Source: Verrucomicrobiaceae bacterium (GTDB taxonomy: Bacteria > Verrucomicrobiota > Verrucomicrobiia > Verrucomicrobiales > Akkermansiaceae). Taken from it: DNA of 64,000 bases. The DNA lies in NCBI GenBank assembly GCA_027486655.1, contig JAIXOR010000016.1, positions 124,001 to 188,000 of the forward strand, read 5' to 3'. Position 1 is the first letter of the stretch, and the number at the start of each line of letters is the position of its first letter. Below, piece by piece: positions 9,501 through 19,222 of the stretch. The position numbers and the translations under genes are program-made. Under the pieces are notes generated by a model. The model did not search any database and had not been told where the DNA came from. It saw only the letters and a list, made by a program, of their open reading frames with translations.

Positions 9501-12500
9501 CGGTCGTCATGCAGCCGGATGGTTTCACCGCGCGTTTCACGCCGACACCTGCCTTCCCCAGCGCGCAGAATTTCACGTTCACCGCGACCGATACGGACGG
9601 GGCGACGAGTCTTGCCGCTACCATCACCATCGGAGCCTCGCCGGTCATCACGAACTGGACCGCCACCGCGGGTGGCAACTGGAGCACGGCCTCCAACTGG
9701 GAATCAAGCCAAGCCGCCGTGAGCGGCCGTGGCAGCGAGGTGCGCGTGCTCAACGGCGTCACGCTCGCCCCGGGGGCGGCTTTCACCATCACCAACGACC
9801 GGCCCGGCACCACCCAGATGAACGTGCTTTCGCTGCGTGGCAGCCATGCCAGCGGCAGCGCCACCGTGACGACGACCGGCAATCCATTCCAACTCGTGAC
9901 CAATGGCGCGACGCTGCCGCGCATGGAGTTGAGCGGACCCACGAGTGGATTCACCCATACGGTCAGCAACAACATCGAACTCGCCGCGGACACGACGTTC
10001 AACGGGGGCAACACCGGCCGGGTGAACTTCAATGGCGTGATCTCCGGGGCCGGTGGTTTCACCCGCACCGGCAGCTACACGACGCTCTTTTTCGGAAACA
10101 ACAACTCCTATCAGGGTCCGACGATCATTTCCTCGGGCAGCTTGACGGTGGGCTTGTCGAGTTCCTCCACGGTCGGCAGCCTGGGCCTCGGGGATGTGAC
10201 GACGAGCGGCACGCTCACGTTTCAGCGGGGCAATGCCTATGACGTGACCAATGCCATCAGCGGCACCGGCGGCATCGTTCAGAATGGCACCGGCACGCTC
10301 ACGCTGAATCCGGAGAACAGCTACACCGGCAGCACGCAGATTTATTCGGGCGTGCTCGTCGCGGCTTCGCTGAACAGTGTGAACGGCGGAGAACCCGCGC
10401 TGCCGGAGAGCAGCCTCGGAGCGCCGACCACGGTGTCGACCGGCACCATTGGCCTCGCATCCAGCAGCAGCGCCACGCTGCGCTACGTCGGCACGGGTGA
10501 AACGACCGACCGCGTGGTGAACCTCCGCTCGACCGCCGGTGGAACGATCGAACACGCGGGCACGGGCTTGCTGAAATTCAGCAGCAATTTCACCGCCACC
10601 GGAGCGAGCACCAAGACGCTCACGCTCAGCGGATCCACGGCTGGCGTCGGCGAACTCGCGGGCGCGGTGGTGGATAACAGCACGACGAACAAAACGAATC
10701 TCGCCAAGTCCGGTACCGGCACTTGGGTGCTGGGCGGCGTTCATTCCTACACCGGCACGACGACTGTGGGCGGGGGATCGCTTGTCGTGAACGGCAGCAT
10801 CGCCAGTCCCGCCGCGCTCACGATCAGCAGTGGCGCGCGGCTTGCGGGCGGCGGCAGCATCGCATCGCCTGTCACGGTCACCGGCACGATCGCTCCGGGT
10901 GATCCGTTTGGAACCATGACCACCGCGAGCACGATGAGCTTCGGTTCTGCAAGCCGTCTAACCTGGGAAGCGGGTGGCAATTCGTTGACTTCGGCGGACC
11001 GGTTGAGCACCGGAGCCTTGAGCATCACCACCGGAGCGAAGATCGACCTCGCACTGAACAGCGCGGGCAGCACGGTGAACTTCCTCCATAGCTTCTGGCG
11101 CACGGCCCGTAGTTTCCCAATCGTCACCGCGACATCCGTCACGGGCTCCTTCTCCATCGGAACGATCAGTGCCGATGCCGGTGGCCGTGCCGCCGCGACC
11201 TATGGCAGCTTCTCGCTGCAACACACCACCACGGGAGTGAACCTGCTGTGGACGCCGATCCCCGGATTTCCCGTGATCGATGACCCGGTGATCAGCCTGG
11301 TTTCCCCGACGGAAAGCGTGGTGTCCGTCATGGACGCCGCGCTGAGCCTGCGACTGGCGGTCGATCTAACGGGCGGCATCGGAACCTCCGTGGTATGGAC
11401 GCAGGTGAGCGGTCCCGGCACGGTGGTTTTTGAAAACGCCGCCGCCGCCGATACCCGGGCGGCATTTTCCGCCGCAGGCTCCTACACGCTGCGCTGCACG
11501 GCCACGAACGCGGTCGGCTCCGGCAGCATGGATATCACCGTACTGGTCGAACAAACGGCAAGCATCAGCCTGCGTGACGGGGAGGAAAACTACGGTCATC
11601 AGGCCACCTTCGTGCGTGGCGATACCACCACTTGGAACAGCGGAGCCCGCGACCAGATTCTTCTCGGTCGCACCAACGCTGCGTTCCGCAGCTTGATCTC
11701 CTTTGACATTCCGCCGCTGGAGCCCGGAGAGACCGTCGAAGGCGTGTCCCTCGACTTCTGGGTCGCGCAGATCGGGTCGGGAAGCGGCGCGCTCGGCACC
11801 GTCGAACTCCGGAAACTGAACCGCGCTTTCGACGAGGGAACGGGCGATGGCATCACGGCCTCCAACGGAACCGGCACCGGGGCCGACTGGGCCACACGCA
11901 CCGGAGATCCCGCCGATCCCTGGACCACGGCCGGACTTGGCTCCGGCACCGACTACGACCCCGGCGTGCTCGCCAGTGTCAGCGGCATCGTGCCCACCGC
12001 GCTCGCCGTGGGCTCCCAAGTGACATTCAGCAGCACTGGAAGTGCGATCCGGAGTGTTGTCACCAACGCCGCCGGAGCAAGCGAACCGCTCGGACTCATG
12101 CTGAAGACCAACACCGACACCACGCTTTCGAACCACTTCATCCGCCTCGCCTCCGACGACCACGCCACGCTCGAATGGCGTCCGCAACTGACGGTTCTAA
12201 CAAGTATGCGTCCGGCCCCGGTTCTCAATCCCGGCACCGCCCCTGCGGCGCTTGTGGGCACCGCCGCCGCACTGAACGGCAGCGTCAGTAATGCTACCGC
12301 TGCCGCCTGGAGTCTCGTCAGCGGACCCGGCTCCGTTTCCTTCGCCGCCGCCACCTCGCCTGTCACCACCGTGATGTTCAGCAAGCCCGGCACCTACACT
12401 CTGCGCCTGAGTGCTGCAAATGGTTTCGGTGAGACCAGCCAAACACTGAGTGTTACTACTGCAGGCACCGCGCTAACGAATCGCGAATTCTGGCGGCAGA

Positions 12501-12862
12501 CGCACTTCGGCACCACCGCTAACACCGGCGATGCAGCCGACGATGCCGATCCGAACCATGACGGAGAAGAGAACTTCCTCGAATTCGCCACCGGCCAGGA
12601 CCCGAGCGCCTCCACCCTTGTCGTCAGCTCCCTGACAAAGGACGCCACGGGTCTCGAATTCACCTATGCTCGCAGCAAGTCCGCCGTCCAGGACGGCATC
12701 ACTTACTCCGTCGAATACAGCGATCTCCTCACGCCGCCATGGACCACCGTCGGTCCCGGCACGGTTATCGCCGACGATGGCAGGCTTGAAACCGTGCGCG
12801 TCACCATCCCCGCTGGTCCGTCCGGCAGCCGCTTCCTCCACCTCAAGGTATCCAAACCATGA
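6512..12862 (+). CDS. giant secreted PA14 - heparinase II/III-like - beta-strand repeat protein (paralog A, altered active site)
   Basis: 2,116 aa. Order: signal peptide (ALILLSSAASA); PA14 domain about 45-150; second PA14-like domain about 165-330; alpha/alpha toroid about 360-620 with HEGTDY; heparinase II/III beta-domain about 640-960; Ig/cadherin-like; autotransporter-associated beta-strand repeats about 1050-1560; PKD-like about 1590-1680; DNRLRE/CBM96-like about 1683-1894; Ig-like; Ca-binding DADPNHDGEENFLEF near 2010; C-terminal beta domain. The family signature is changed: His709-Gly-Met711-Leu-Gln713 replaces the HGHYD of its neighbour, while His762 of EGHN remains. Lyase activity is therefore doubtful and a binding role is possible. 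Start 6512 is chosen because 6437 lies inside the operator-like repeat. Confidence 0.85.
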   Translation: MNPQDENLQTPFPWRLGKLAAGCRSLCGCALILLSSAASAQTGTGLTGKYYDDTTFTTVVTTRTDTGVNFNFTTSIPSGTAITAADTYSIAWSGQIEPAYSELYTFFVTADDGARLWVNDELIVQRTFSQGTGEMRGQMRLKAGHRVNVRLEYIQQTGNASVKLEWASASQTRQVVPTLRLYPTTEIPNGGAVMREVWHGLAGASISTMTSNANYPNKPASREFLTSFECLAQSWEDSFGTRVTGFIRPLVSGNYSFAVSGDEVVQLYLSTDASPANRTLIASTTTATAFRDFSANPSQQSAPRALVAGQRYYVELLHKEDTGADHWSVAWMPPGETAFSIIPGTVLMMPGTDLATPSTSNYFNTLATEQPRLGATRERFAWLKAAYLSPTASAAKTRAQWVVSTANSDVANNTRHYGNEIPRMALAWWLTGDSVYAEKVWSNISETMANGDFGVKWKGFTLRQLAFAYDWLYPYWDSTRRATLLNFLVTKGLNSQANTYGNNIGILNDSGFIQTALAVGTGNEGAAEPDLSQAVNQLVQKINQWEPNNGAWHEGTDYGTLAKLGLGDGMLSMETALGSTFGVSRIPGFFTARREPLSIASNTRQRFTFSDIGTGSNNMMGWANWWARRFDAPETYDFSRQVGNSTWNALLVPETTISPAQGQIHPDQCFIGPADSSYKGFQYVATMRHNWSDPKATFVGGMGGTYMSHGMLQSGTFQLSARGVKWFVDLSSESYSVPSHNITTPRSGADRWDYYRNRAEGHNCLIVNPTSQPDRIWNAPSAPMIAYQSTQNGERSFAVWDLTNNITGVTKVQRGIQLLGQRKQVLVQDEIVNPTPTTCWWFAHCSASVVTEISADGSSITLKSGTERLWGKIVGGGGVWTVRSALPLPTSPAPAENADNSGYKKLSIQLTNVTNTTLAVWFVPLAPGETAPTTTPAITALNTWNLAAQNESPIVRNSGADSVGGAPVDVDLRALASDDWTPVSQMTFAAGNAVGGTVVMQPDGFTARFTPTPAFPSAQNFTFTATDTDGATSLAATITIGASPVITNWTATAGGNWSTASNWESSQAAVSGRGSEVRVLNGVTLAPGAAFTITNDRPGTTQMNVLSLRGSHASGSATVTTTGNPFQLVTNGATLPRMELSGPTSGFTHTVSNNIELAADTTFNGGNTGRVNFNGVISGAGGFTRTGSYTTLFFGNNNSYQGPTIISSGSLTVGLSSSSTVGSLGLGDVTTSGTLTFQRGNAYDVTNAISGTGGIVQNGTGTLTLNPENSYTGSTQIYSGVLVAASLNSVNGGEPALPESSLGAPTTVSTGTIGLASSSSATLRYVGTGETTDRVVNLRSTAGGTIEHAGTGLLKFSSNFTATGASTKTLTLSGSTAGVGELAGAVVDNSTTNKTNLAKSGTGTWVLGGVHSYTGTTTVGGGSLVVNGSIASPAALTISSGARLAGGGSIASPVTVTGTIAPGDPFGTMTTASTMSFGSASRLTWEAGGNSLTSADRLSTGALSITTGAKIDLALNSAGSTVNFLHSFWRTARSFPIVTATSVTGSFSIGTISADAGGRAAATYGSFSLQHTTTGVNLLWTPIPGFPVIDDPVISLVSPTESVVSVMDAALSLRLAVDLTGGIGTSVVWTQVSGPGTVVFENAAAADTRAAFSAAGSYTLRCTATNAVGSGSMDITVLVEQTASISLRDGEENYGHQATFVRGDTTTWNSGARDQILLGRTNAAFRSLISFDIPPLEPGETVEGVSLDFWVAQIGSGSGALGTVELRKLNRAFDEGTGDGITASNGTGTGADWATRTGDPADPWTTAGLGSGTDYDPGVLASVSGIVPTALAVGSQVTFSSTGSAIRSVVTNAAGASEPLGLMLKTNTDTTLSNHFIRLASDDHATLEWRPQLTVLTSMRPAPVLNPGTAPAALVGTAAALNGSVSNATAAAWSLVSGPGSVSFAAATSPVTTVMFSKPGTYTLRLSAANGFGETSQTLSVTTAGTALTNREFWRQTHFGTTANTGDAADDADPNHDGEENFLEFATGQDPSASTLVVSSLTKDATGLEFTYARSKSAVQDGITYSVEYSDLLTPPWTTVGPGTVIADDGRLETVRVTIPAGPSGSRFLHLKVSKP

Positions 12863-15800
12863 TGTCCCGATTTCTATTCCTCTTCAGCTTCCTGCTGGCA
12901 TCGCTTCTGCACTCTCCACAGGCGAGTGCCCAGTCCGGCACCGGACTGACCGCGAAATACTACGACACTAGTATTTTCACCACGCTCGTCACGACCCGCA
13001 CGGACGCGACGGTGAACTTCGACTGGGCCACCGCCATTCCATCAGGCACCGCGATCACCAACGCCGACTATTTCTCGGTCGTCTGGACCGGCCAGATCGA
13101 ACCGGCGTTCACGGAACCTTATGTGTTTTACCTCACCGCAGACGACTCCGCGACGCTTTGGATCAATGACCAGGTGGTCTGCCATCGCTCCTTTCCTCAA
13201 TCCGGTAATCCGCCCGTCATCGGACAGATCAAGCTTGAGGCCGGCCAAAAGGTGAACATCCGGCTCGAATACTCAGAGCAGACCAGCAGCGCACGGGTGA
13301 AATTGGAATGGGCCAGCGCATCACTGCCGCGCGAGGTGGTCCCGCCCGCCCGGCTTTACCCGACCCGTGTGGCCAAGGCGGGCGGCTCGCTGCTCAAGGA
13401 GAACTGGCTCGGCATTGCAGGCACGGCTATCTCGTCGCTGACGGGAAACGCGAACTACCCGAACAGACCCGCTGGCCGCGAGTTCATCACCAGCTTCGAA
13501 GGCCTGGCCCAAGATTGGGCGGACAACTATGGATCCCGCGTCACCGGATTCATCGTGCCGAAAGTGACGGGCAATTACGTCTTCGCCGCCAGCGGTGACG
13601 ACACCGTGGAGCTATGGCTCAGCACCGATGCAAATCCGGCGAACCGGACTAGAATTGCGAACGTCGCCGCCCCTACCGCTTTCCGCCAGTGGGACGCTGC
13701 TCCCGCCACCCAGCAATCCGCCCCGCGCACGCTGGTGCAGGGCCAGCGCTATTACGTCGAGCTTTTGCACAAGGAAGGCACCGGCACCGACCACTGGAGC
13801 GTCGGCTGGAAAAAGCCGGGTGACGCCGCGTTCTCGGTCGTTCCCGGCGAATGCCTGCTGCAGGCCGGCCTTGATCGAACCCAGCCTGCCCAGGCAAGCA
13901 TCTGCAACACGATCGCCACCGGGCATCCGCGTCTTTACGCGACCGATGAAAGCTTCGCCCGCCTGCGCGCCATCTGGCAGAGCGGGACGCCCATCACGCC
14001 GAAAACCTGGACGGACTCCATCATCGCCGAAGCCGACGCCGTCATCCCCACCACGCCGGTTTCCTATCCTTTGAATGTCGATAGCGCCCGCGTGGTGATG
14101 AACAACATGTATAAACTCGGTCTCGCCTGGCAGATCACTGGCGACTCCAAGTATCCGGAACGAGCCTACACCGAGTTGGCCGCCGTCGGCGCCTTCGCCG
14201 ACTGGTTCGACGGTCGCGGATTGCTCGCCACCTCCGAGACCATCCACGGCTTCGCCATCGCCTACGACTGGATGTATGGCTATTGGACCCAGCCGCGACG
14301 AGACACGATCCGCGCCGCCATCATCAACAATGGCCTCAACAGAGCCCTCGGCCTTTACAAGTCGAACTTCTGGGCACTCCGCAGCAATTGCACGAGCGCC
14401 AACTGGAACATCGTTTGCAACAGCGGCATCGCCACCGGAGCGCTGGCCGTGGGTACCGAGAGCGAGCCGCTTTGCGAAGAGATCCTCGCGCGGGCGATGA
14501 ACTCCCTCCGCTCGAATCTCGTACGCTTCACCACCGATCAGGGCGGACTGCACGAAGGCCCGAACTATCTGGAATACGCGCAGCGCTACGCCATCCGCGG
14601 CCTCGCCGGTCTCGAGTGGTCGCTCGGCAGCGACTTCGGCCTCAGCGCGACGCAGGGTTTTTCCGAGACCGCCACCTTTCCGATCTACACGGCGGGTCCT
14701 TCCAATGTCACATTCGCCGCGAGCGACGACGCCGAAAGTTCCCCACGACGCGGCTGGCTCTGGCCTTGGTCCGCACGTCGTTATAACCAGCCGATCCACA
14801 ACGCTTGGAACGCAGCGAACACCAGACCGATCGCACTCGACGCCCTGTGGTATGCGGACGGCGGCCTTACTCCCTCCAGCGCCGGGTCTCAGCCCGACCT
14901 CGCGTTCAAAGGCGAAACCGGCACGCCGTTCAAGTTGCAGGAATACATCGCGATGCGCGGCTCATGGAAAGATGCCCGCACCACCTTTGTCGCGGCCAAG
15001 GCTGGAGAAATCCTCACGTCTCACGGTCACTACGATGTCGGCACCTTCGCCCTCGACGCGCTCGGCAAACGTTGGTTCCGCGATCTCGGGAAGGAGCTTT
15101 ACTCGATCGGAGTCCGGGGCACGGAGCTCTACCGCTACCGCGCCGAGGGCCACAATACGCTGGTGATCGATCCGGGCGCGGGAGCGGGGAACCTGAACCC
15201 GTCGAACAGCCCGCTCATCGCGTTCCAAGGGAAGGCCGGCGGCGCGGGAGCGTTTTCGATCTACGATCTAACCGCCGCGCACAGTGGCGTCAGCAGGGTA
15301 TGGCGCGGTTTCCGGCTCATCAACAAGCGCAGAGAGGTTTTGGTACAGGATGAGATCCAGGCGGCCACCGGCAAGAACGTGTGGTGGTTCGCGCACTACG
15401 CCAGCCCGTCCACCACCGCACAACTGGGGCCGGATGGCACCTCGGTGATGCTGACGCAAGGAACCGAGCGGCTCTGGTGCAAGATCGTCAGCGGCGGCGG
15501 CACCTTCCAAATCCTGGATGCCGCGCCGCTTCCGACTTCGCCGAATCCGGCGGCGCAGACGGTGAACTCCAGTTACAAAAAAATCGCAATCAACCTCACC
15601 AACGTCACGAATACGACGCTTTCGGTTTGGTTCGTGCCACTCGAAACCGGCGAGCCAATCCCCACCACTCTGCCGACCATCACGCCGCTCAACACCTGGC
15701 AACTCTCCTCAGAAAACTATCCGCCGACCGTCGCTGACAGAACAGTTGTCAGCGTCAACAATCAACCGGTGGACATCGATCTCTCGACACTCGCCGAGGA

Positions 15801-18800
15801 TGATAACACTCCCGCATCCTCACTTGGCTATCAAGTCTCGAATGCGGTCGCAGGCTCGGTGGTTTTGCTCGCCGACGGACTCACCGCACGCTTCACACCG
15901 ACACCGGGCGCGGTCGGCCTCGCGGGCTTTGATTTCACCGCTACCGACTCGGGTGCCCTCGTCAGCAACGTCGGGACCATCGCCGTCGGTGGATCACCGA
16001 TCACTTACACTTGGAGCTCCCTTGCCAGCGGAAACTGGAGCACCGCTTCCAACTGGATTTCAAATACTCCTGTCACCAGTTATCGCGGCGGGAACCTTCG
16101 CTTTCTCACCGGCCAAACCGTGACAGGCACGATCACCGCCACCAACGACATCGCCGGAACCATGCAGATGAACAGTCTCACTCTAGGCGGCAGCGGCAGT
16201 GCGACGGTGAACCTCGGCGGCAATCCGCTGCAACTCGTGGCGAACGGCCCCACGCTTCCCGCCATTTCGCTCAGCGGACCAACCGGCGGCTTCACCTACA
16301 ACGTCAACCACAACATCGATCTCGCTGCGGACACGACCTTCAACGGTGGCAATTCGGGCCGGGTGAATTTCAACGGCGTGATCTCGGGCACGGGTGGTTT
16401 CACCCGCACGGGGAGCTACACCACGCTCTTCTTTGGAAACAACAACACCTATCAGGGACCGACAGTCATCACCTCGGGCAACCTGACGGTTGGCTTGTCG
16501 GGCAGCACGTCCACCGTGGGCAGCCTCGGCACCGGAGACGTGACGACGAGCGGCACGATCACGTTCCAGCGGTCGAATGCCTACGATGTGACGAATCAAA
16601 TCAGAGGTGCCGGCGGAATCATTCAGAACGGCACCGGCGCCCTCACGCTGAACCCGGAGAACACGTATACAGGCAGCACGCAGATTTACACGGGAGTGCT
16701 CGTCGCCGCGTCGCTCAACAGTGTCAATGGCGGTGAACCTCTGTTGGCCGGCAGTAGTCTGGGTGCTCCGACTTCAGTCGCCAGCGGCACCATCGGCCTG
16801 GCATCCGGTGCAAGTGCCACGCTGCGATATGTCGGCACGGGGGAAACGACCGACCGCGTGATCAATCTGCGCTCCACCGCCGGCGGCACCATCGAGCAGG
16901 CGGGCACGGGCTTGTTGAAATTCACCAGCGATTTCACCACCACCGGAGCAAGCACGAAAACCCTCACACTTGCGGGTTCGACTTCGGGTATCGGAGAACT
17001 CGCCGGTGCGGTGGTGAACAACAGTACCACGAACAGGACCAACCTCGCGAAGTCCGGAACGGGAACCTGGCTGCTCAGCGGCACCAACACTTACACTGGC
17101 ACCACGGCGGTGAGCGCGGGCTCGCTGGTGATCGATGGCAGCATCGCCAGCCCTGCCACTCTAACAATCAGCAGCGGCGCACGACTCGCTGGAAGCGGCA
17201 GCATCGCATCTCCGGTCACCGTCACGGGCACGCTGGCTCCCGGCAATCCGCTTGGAGTCATGACCACGACAAGCACGATGAGCTTCGGCTCCGCGAGCCG
17301 CTTGAATTGGGAGATCGGCGGCAATGCTCTGGCACTCGCGGATCGCTTGAGCACGGGGGCGCTGAGTATCACCAACGGTTCGAGGATCGACCTTGTGTTC
17401 AATGGCACCGGCAGCACGGTGAACTTCCTGCACAGCTTCTGGCGGACGCCCCGCAGCTTCCCCGTGGTGAACGCGACCTCGCTCACGGGCAGCTTCACCC
17501 TCGGCACGATCAGCAACGATGCCGGCGGGCGCGCGGCTGCGACGTATGGCAGCTTTGCCCTGCAACACACGCCGACTGGCATGAATTTGCTTTGGACACC
17601 CATCGCTGGATTTCCGGTGATCGATGACCCGACGATCGCGCCCGTTTCTCCCGCAGCGAACGTCGTCTCGCTGGTGGATGCGGCCTTGAGTCTCCGATTG
17701 AATGTCAACGTCACCGGTGGCGCGGGGAGCACCGTGGCTTGGACTCAACTCAGCGGTCCCGGCACAGCGACGTTTTTCAATCCGTCCGTCGCCGACACCC
17801 AGGTTGGTTTTTCCGCAGCAGGTACTTACACGCTGCGCTGCACGGTTACGAACCAAGTCGGAGCAACCAGCACGGACCTCACCGTGCATGTTGCCCAACA
17901 AACAAGCATCACGCTGCGTGAAGGTGAGGCGGACTACGCTCATCAGGCCACCTTCGTGCGAGGCGACAGCAGCACGTGGAATAGCGGCGCCCGCGATCAG
18001 ATGCTCGTCGGCCGCACCAATGCTCCGTTCCGTGCCTTGCTCTCGTTCGATATCCCGGCTCTTGAGCCGGGCTTCAGCGTGGACAGCGTCTCGCTCGATT
18101 TCTGGATCTCCCAAGCAGGCTCCGGCTCTGGCACGCTCGGCACATTGGAGCTCCGCGAATTGAACAGCACCTTCCTCGAAGGAACGGGCGATGGCAGCAA
18201 TGCCACCAACGGCGCGGGCACCGGCACGGATTGGTCCACCCGCACAGGCGATGCCGTCGATCCCTGGGCCACCGCCGGTCTCGGCTCGGGCACCGACTAC
18301 AATCCCACCGTGCTCGCCAGCACCAGCGGCATCGTGCCAGCCAGTCTCGCCGTGGGATCACAGTTGTCACTCAGCAGCACCGGCACCGCTTTGAGAAACG
18401 CGGTCACCAACGCAGCCGGTGCCACCGAACCACTCGGACTCCTGCTCAAGACCTCCACCGATACCACCCTCGGGACTCATTTCATCCGCCTGGCCTCGAA
18501 CGATCATGCCACGCTCGAATGGCGACCTCGGCTCACCCTTCAAACCAGCAATCGCCCCGCGCCCAACGTGAATCCCGGCACGGCTCCGTCTGCGGTGGTC
18601 GGTGCCAACGCCGCTTTGAACGGCGGCGTGACTGACGCGACAAGCTCGACGTGGAGTCTGGTCAGCGGACCGGGACTGGTCTGGTTCATCAATGCCACCA
18701 CGATCAAGTTCAGCGCACCTGGTGTGTATTTGCTGCGGCTTTCCGCCGTGAACGGAAACGGCGAAACGAGTCGAACTCTCAGCGTGACCGTGACTGGAAG

Positions 18801-19191
18801 CGCCATGACTTTGATAGAAATCTGGCGGCAGGACAACTTCGGCAACCACACGAACACCGGCACCGCCGCCGACACCTTCGACGCGAATGGCGACGGCGAG
18901 CTGAACCTCCTCGAATTCGCCACCGGCCAGAACCCGAACGCTTCCACCCGGGTCGTTAGCTCGCTGATAAAAAATGCCGCGGATATGGAATTCACATACA
19001 TTCGCAGTAAAGCCGCCGTTCAGGACGGTGTAACATACTCCGTCGAATACTGCGATCTTCTCACGCCCCCATGGGCCGCCGTCAATCCCGGCACGGTCAT
19101 AACCGACGACGGCACGCTGCAAACCATGCGTGCGCAAATCCCCGCGGGTCTATCCGGCATGCGCTTTGTCCGACTCAAAGTCTCTAACTAG
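12859..19191 (+). CDS. giant secreted PA14 - heparinase II/III-like polysaccharide lyase with beta-strand repeats (paralog B, intact motif)
   Basis: 2,110 aa, the tandem paralog of the gene before it, overlapping its stop (ATGA). The signal peptide is followed by two PA14-type domains, an alpha/alpha toroid with GGLHEGPNYLEYA, a beta-domain, beta-strand repeats, PKD-like, DNRLRE-like, Ig-like and the same calcium-binding tail (DANGDGELNLLEF). Here the heparinase II/III signature is complete: His722, His724 and Asp726 in SHGHYDVGTF, and His765 in AEGHN. The family cleaves uronic-acid polysaccharides by beta-elimination after metal- or Tyr/His-assisted catalysis; the substrate here is unknown. 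The C-terminal halves of A and B are nearly collinear, indicating tandem duplication with faster change in the catalytic half. Confidence 0.88.
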   Translation: MMSRFLFLFSFLLASLLHSPQASAQSGTGLTAKYYDTSIFTTLVTTRTDATVNFDWATAIPSGTAITNADYFSVVWTGQIEPAFTEPYVFYLTADDSATLWINDQVVCHRSFPQSGNPPVIGQIKLEAGQKVNIRLEYSEQTSSARVKLEWASASLPREVVPPARLYPTRVAKAGGSLLKENWLGIAGTAISSLTGNANYPNRPAGREFITSFEGLAQDWADNYGSRVTGFIVPKVTGNYVFAASGDDTVELWLSTDANPANRTRIANVAAPTAFRQWDAAPATQQSAPRTLVQGQRYYVELLHKEGTGTDHWSVGWKKPGDAAFSVVPGECLLQAGLDRTQPAQASICNTIATGHPRLYATDESFARLRAIWQSGTPITPKTWTDSIIAEADAVIPTTPVSYPLNVDSARVVMNNMYKLGLAWQITGDSKYPERAYTELAAVGAFADWFDGRGLLATSETIHGFAIAYDWMYGYWTQPRRDTIRAAIINNGLNRALGLYKSNFWALRSNCTSANWNIVCNSGIATGALAVGTESEPLCEEILARAMNSLRSNLVRFTTDQGGLHEGPNYLEYAQRYAIRGLAGLEWSLGSDFGLSATQGFSETATFPIYTAGPSNVTFAASDDAESSPRRGWLWPWSARRYNQPIHNAWNAANTRPIALDALWYADGGLTPSSAGSQPDLAFKGETGTPFKLQEYIAMRGSWKDARTTFVAAKAGEILTSHGHYDVGTFALDALGKRWFRDLGKELYSIGVRGTELYRYRAEGHNTLVIDPGAGAGNLNPSNSPLIAFQGKAGGAGAFSIYDLTAAHSGVSRVWRGFRLINKRREVLVQDEIQAATGKNVWWFAHYASPSTTAQLGPDGTSVMLTQGTERLWCKIVSGGGTFQILDAAPLPTSPNPAAQTVNSSYKKIAINLTNVTNTTLSVWFVPLETGEPIPTTLPTITPLNTWQLSSENYPPTVADRTVVSVNNQPVDIDLSTLAEDDNTPASSLGYQVSNAVAGSVVLLADGLTARFTPTPGAVGLAGFDFTATDSGALVSNVGTIAVGGSPITYTWSSLASGNWSTASNWISNTPVTSYRGGNLRFLTGQTVTGTITATNDIAGTMQMNSLTLGGSGSATVNLGGNPLQLVANGPTLPAISLSGPTGGFTYNVNHNIDLAADTTFNGGNSGRVNFNGVISGTGGFTRTGSYTTLFFGNNNTYQGPTVITSGNLTVGLSGSTSTVGSLGTGDVTTSGTITFQRSNAYDVTNQIRGAGGIIQNGTGALTLNPENTYTGSTQIYTGVLVAASLNSVNGGEPLLAGSSLGAPTSVASGTIGLASGASATLRYVGTGETTDRVINLRSTAGGTIEQAGTGLLKFTSDFTTTGASTKTLTLAGSTSGIGELAGAVVNNSTTNRTNLAKSGTGTWLLSGTNTYTGTTAVSAGSLVIDGSIASPATLTISSGARLAGSGSIASPVTVTGTLAPGNPLGVMTTTSTMSFGSASRLNWEIGGNALALADRLSTGALSITNGSRIDLVFNGTGSTVNFLHSFWRTPRSFPVVNATSLTGSFTLGTISNDAGGRAAATYGSFALQHTPTGMNLLWTPIAGFPVIDDPTIAPVSPAANVVSLVDAALSLRLNVNVTGGAGSTVAWTQLSGPGTATFFNPSVADTQVGFSAAGTYTLRCTVTNQVGATSTDLTVHVAQQTSITLREGEADYAHQATFVRGDSSTWNSGARDQMLVGRTNAPFRALLSFDIPALEPGFSVDSVSLDFWISQAGSGSGTLGTLELRELNSTFLEGTGDGSNATNGAGTGTDWSTRTGDAVDPWATAGLGSGTDYNPTVLASTSGIVPASLAVGSQLSLSSTGTALRNAVTNAAGATEPLGLLLKTSTDTTLGTHFIRLASNDHATLEWRPRLTLQTSNRPAPNVNPGTAPSAVVGANAALNGGVTDATSSTWSLVSGPGLVWFINATTIKFSAPGVYLLRLSAVNGNGETSRTLSVTVTGSAMTLIEIWRQDNFGNHTNTGTAADTFDANGDGELNLLEFATGQNPNASTRVVSSLIKNAADMEFTYIRSKAAVQDGVTYSVEYCDLLTPPWAAVNPGTVITDDGTLQTMRAQIPAGLSGMRFVRLKVSN

Positions 19192-19222
19192 CTAACTACA
19201 AATCCGTAGCCATCATCATTTT

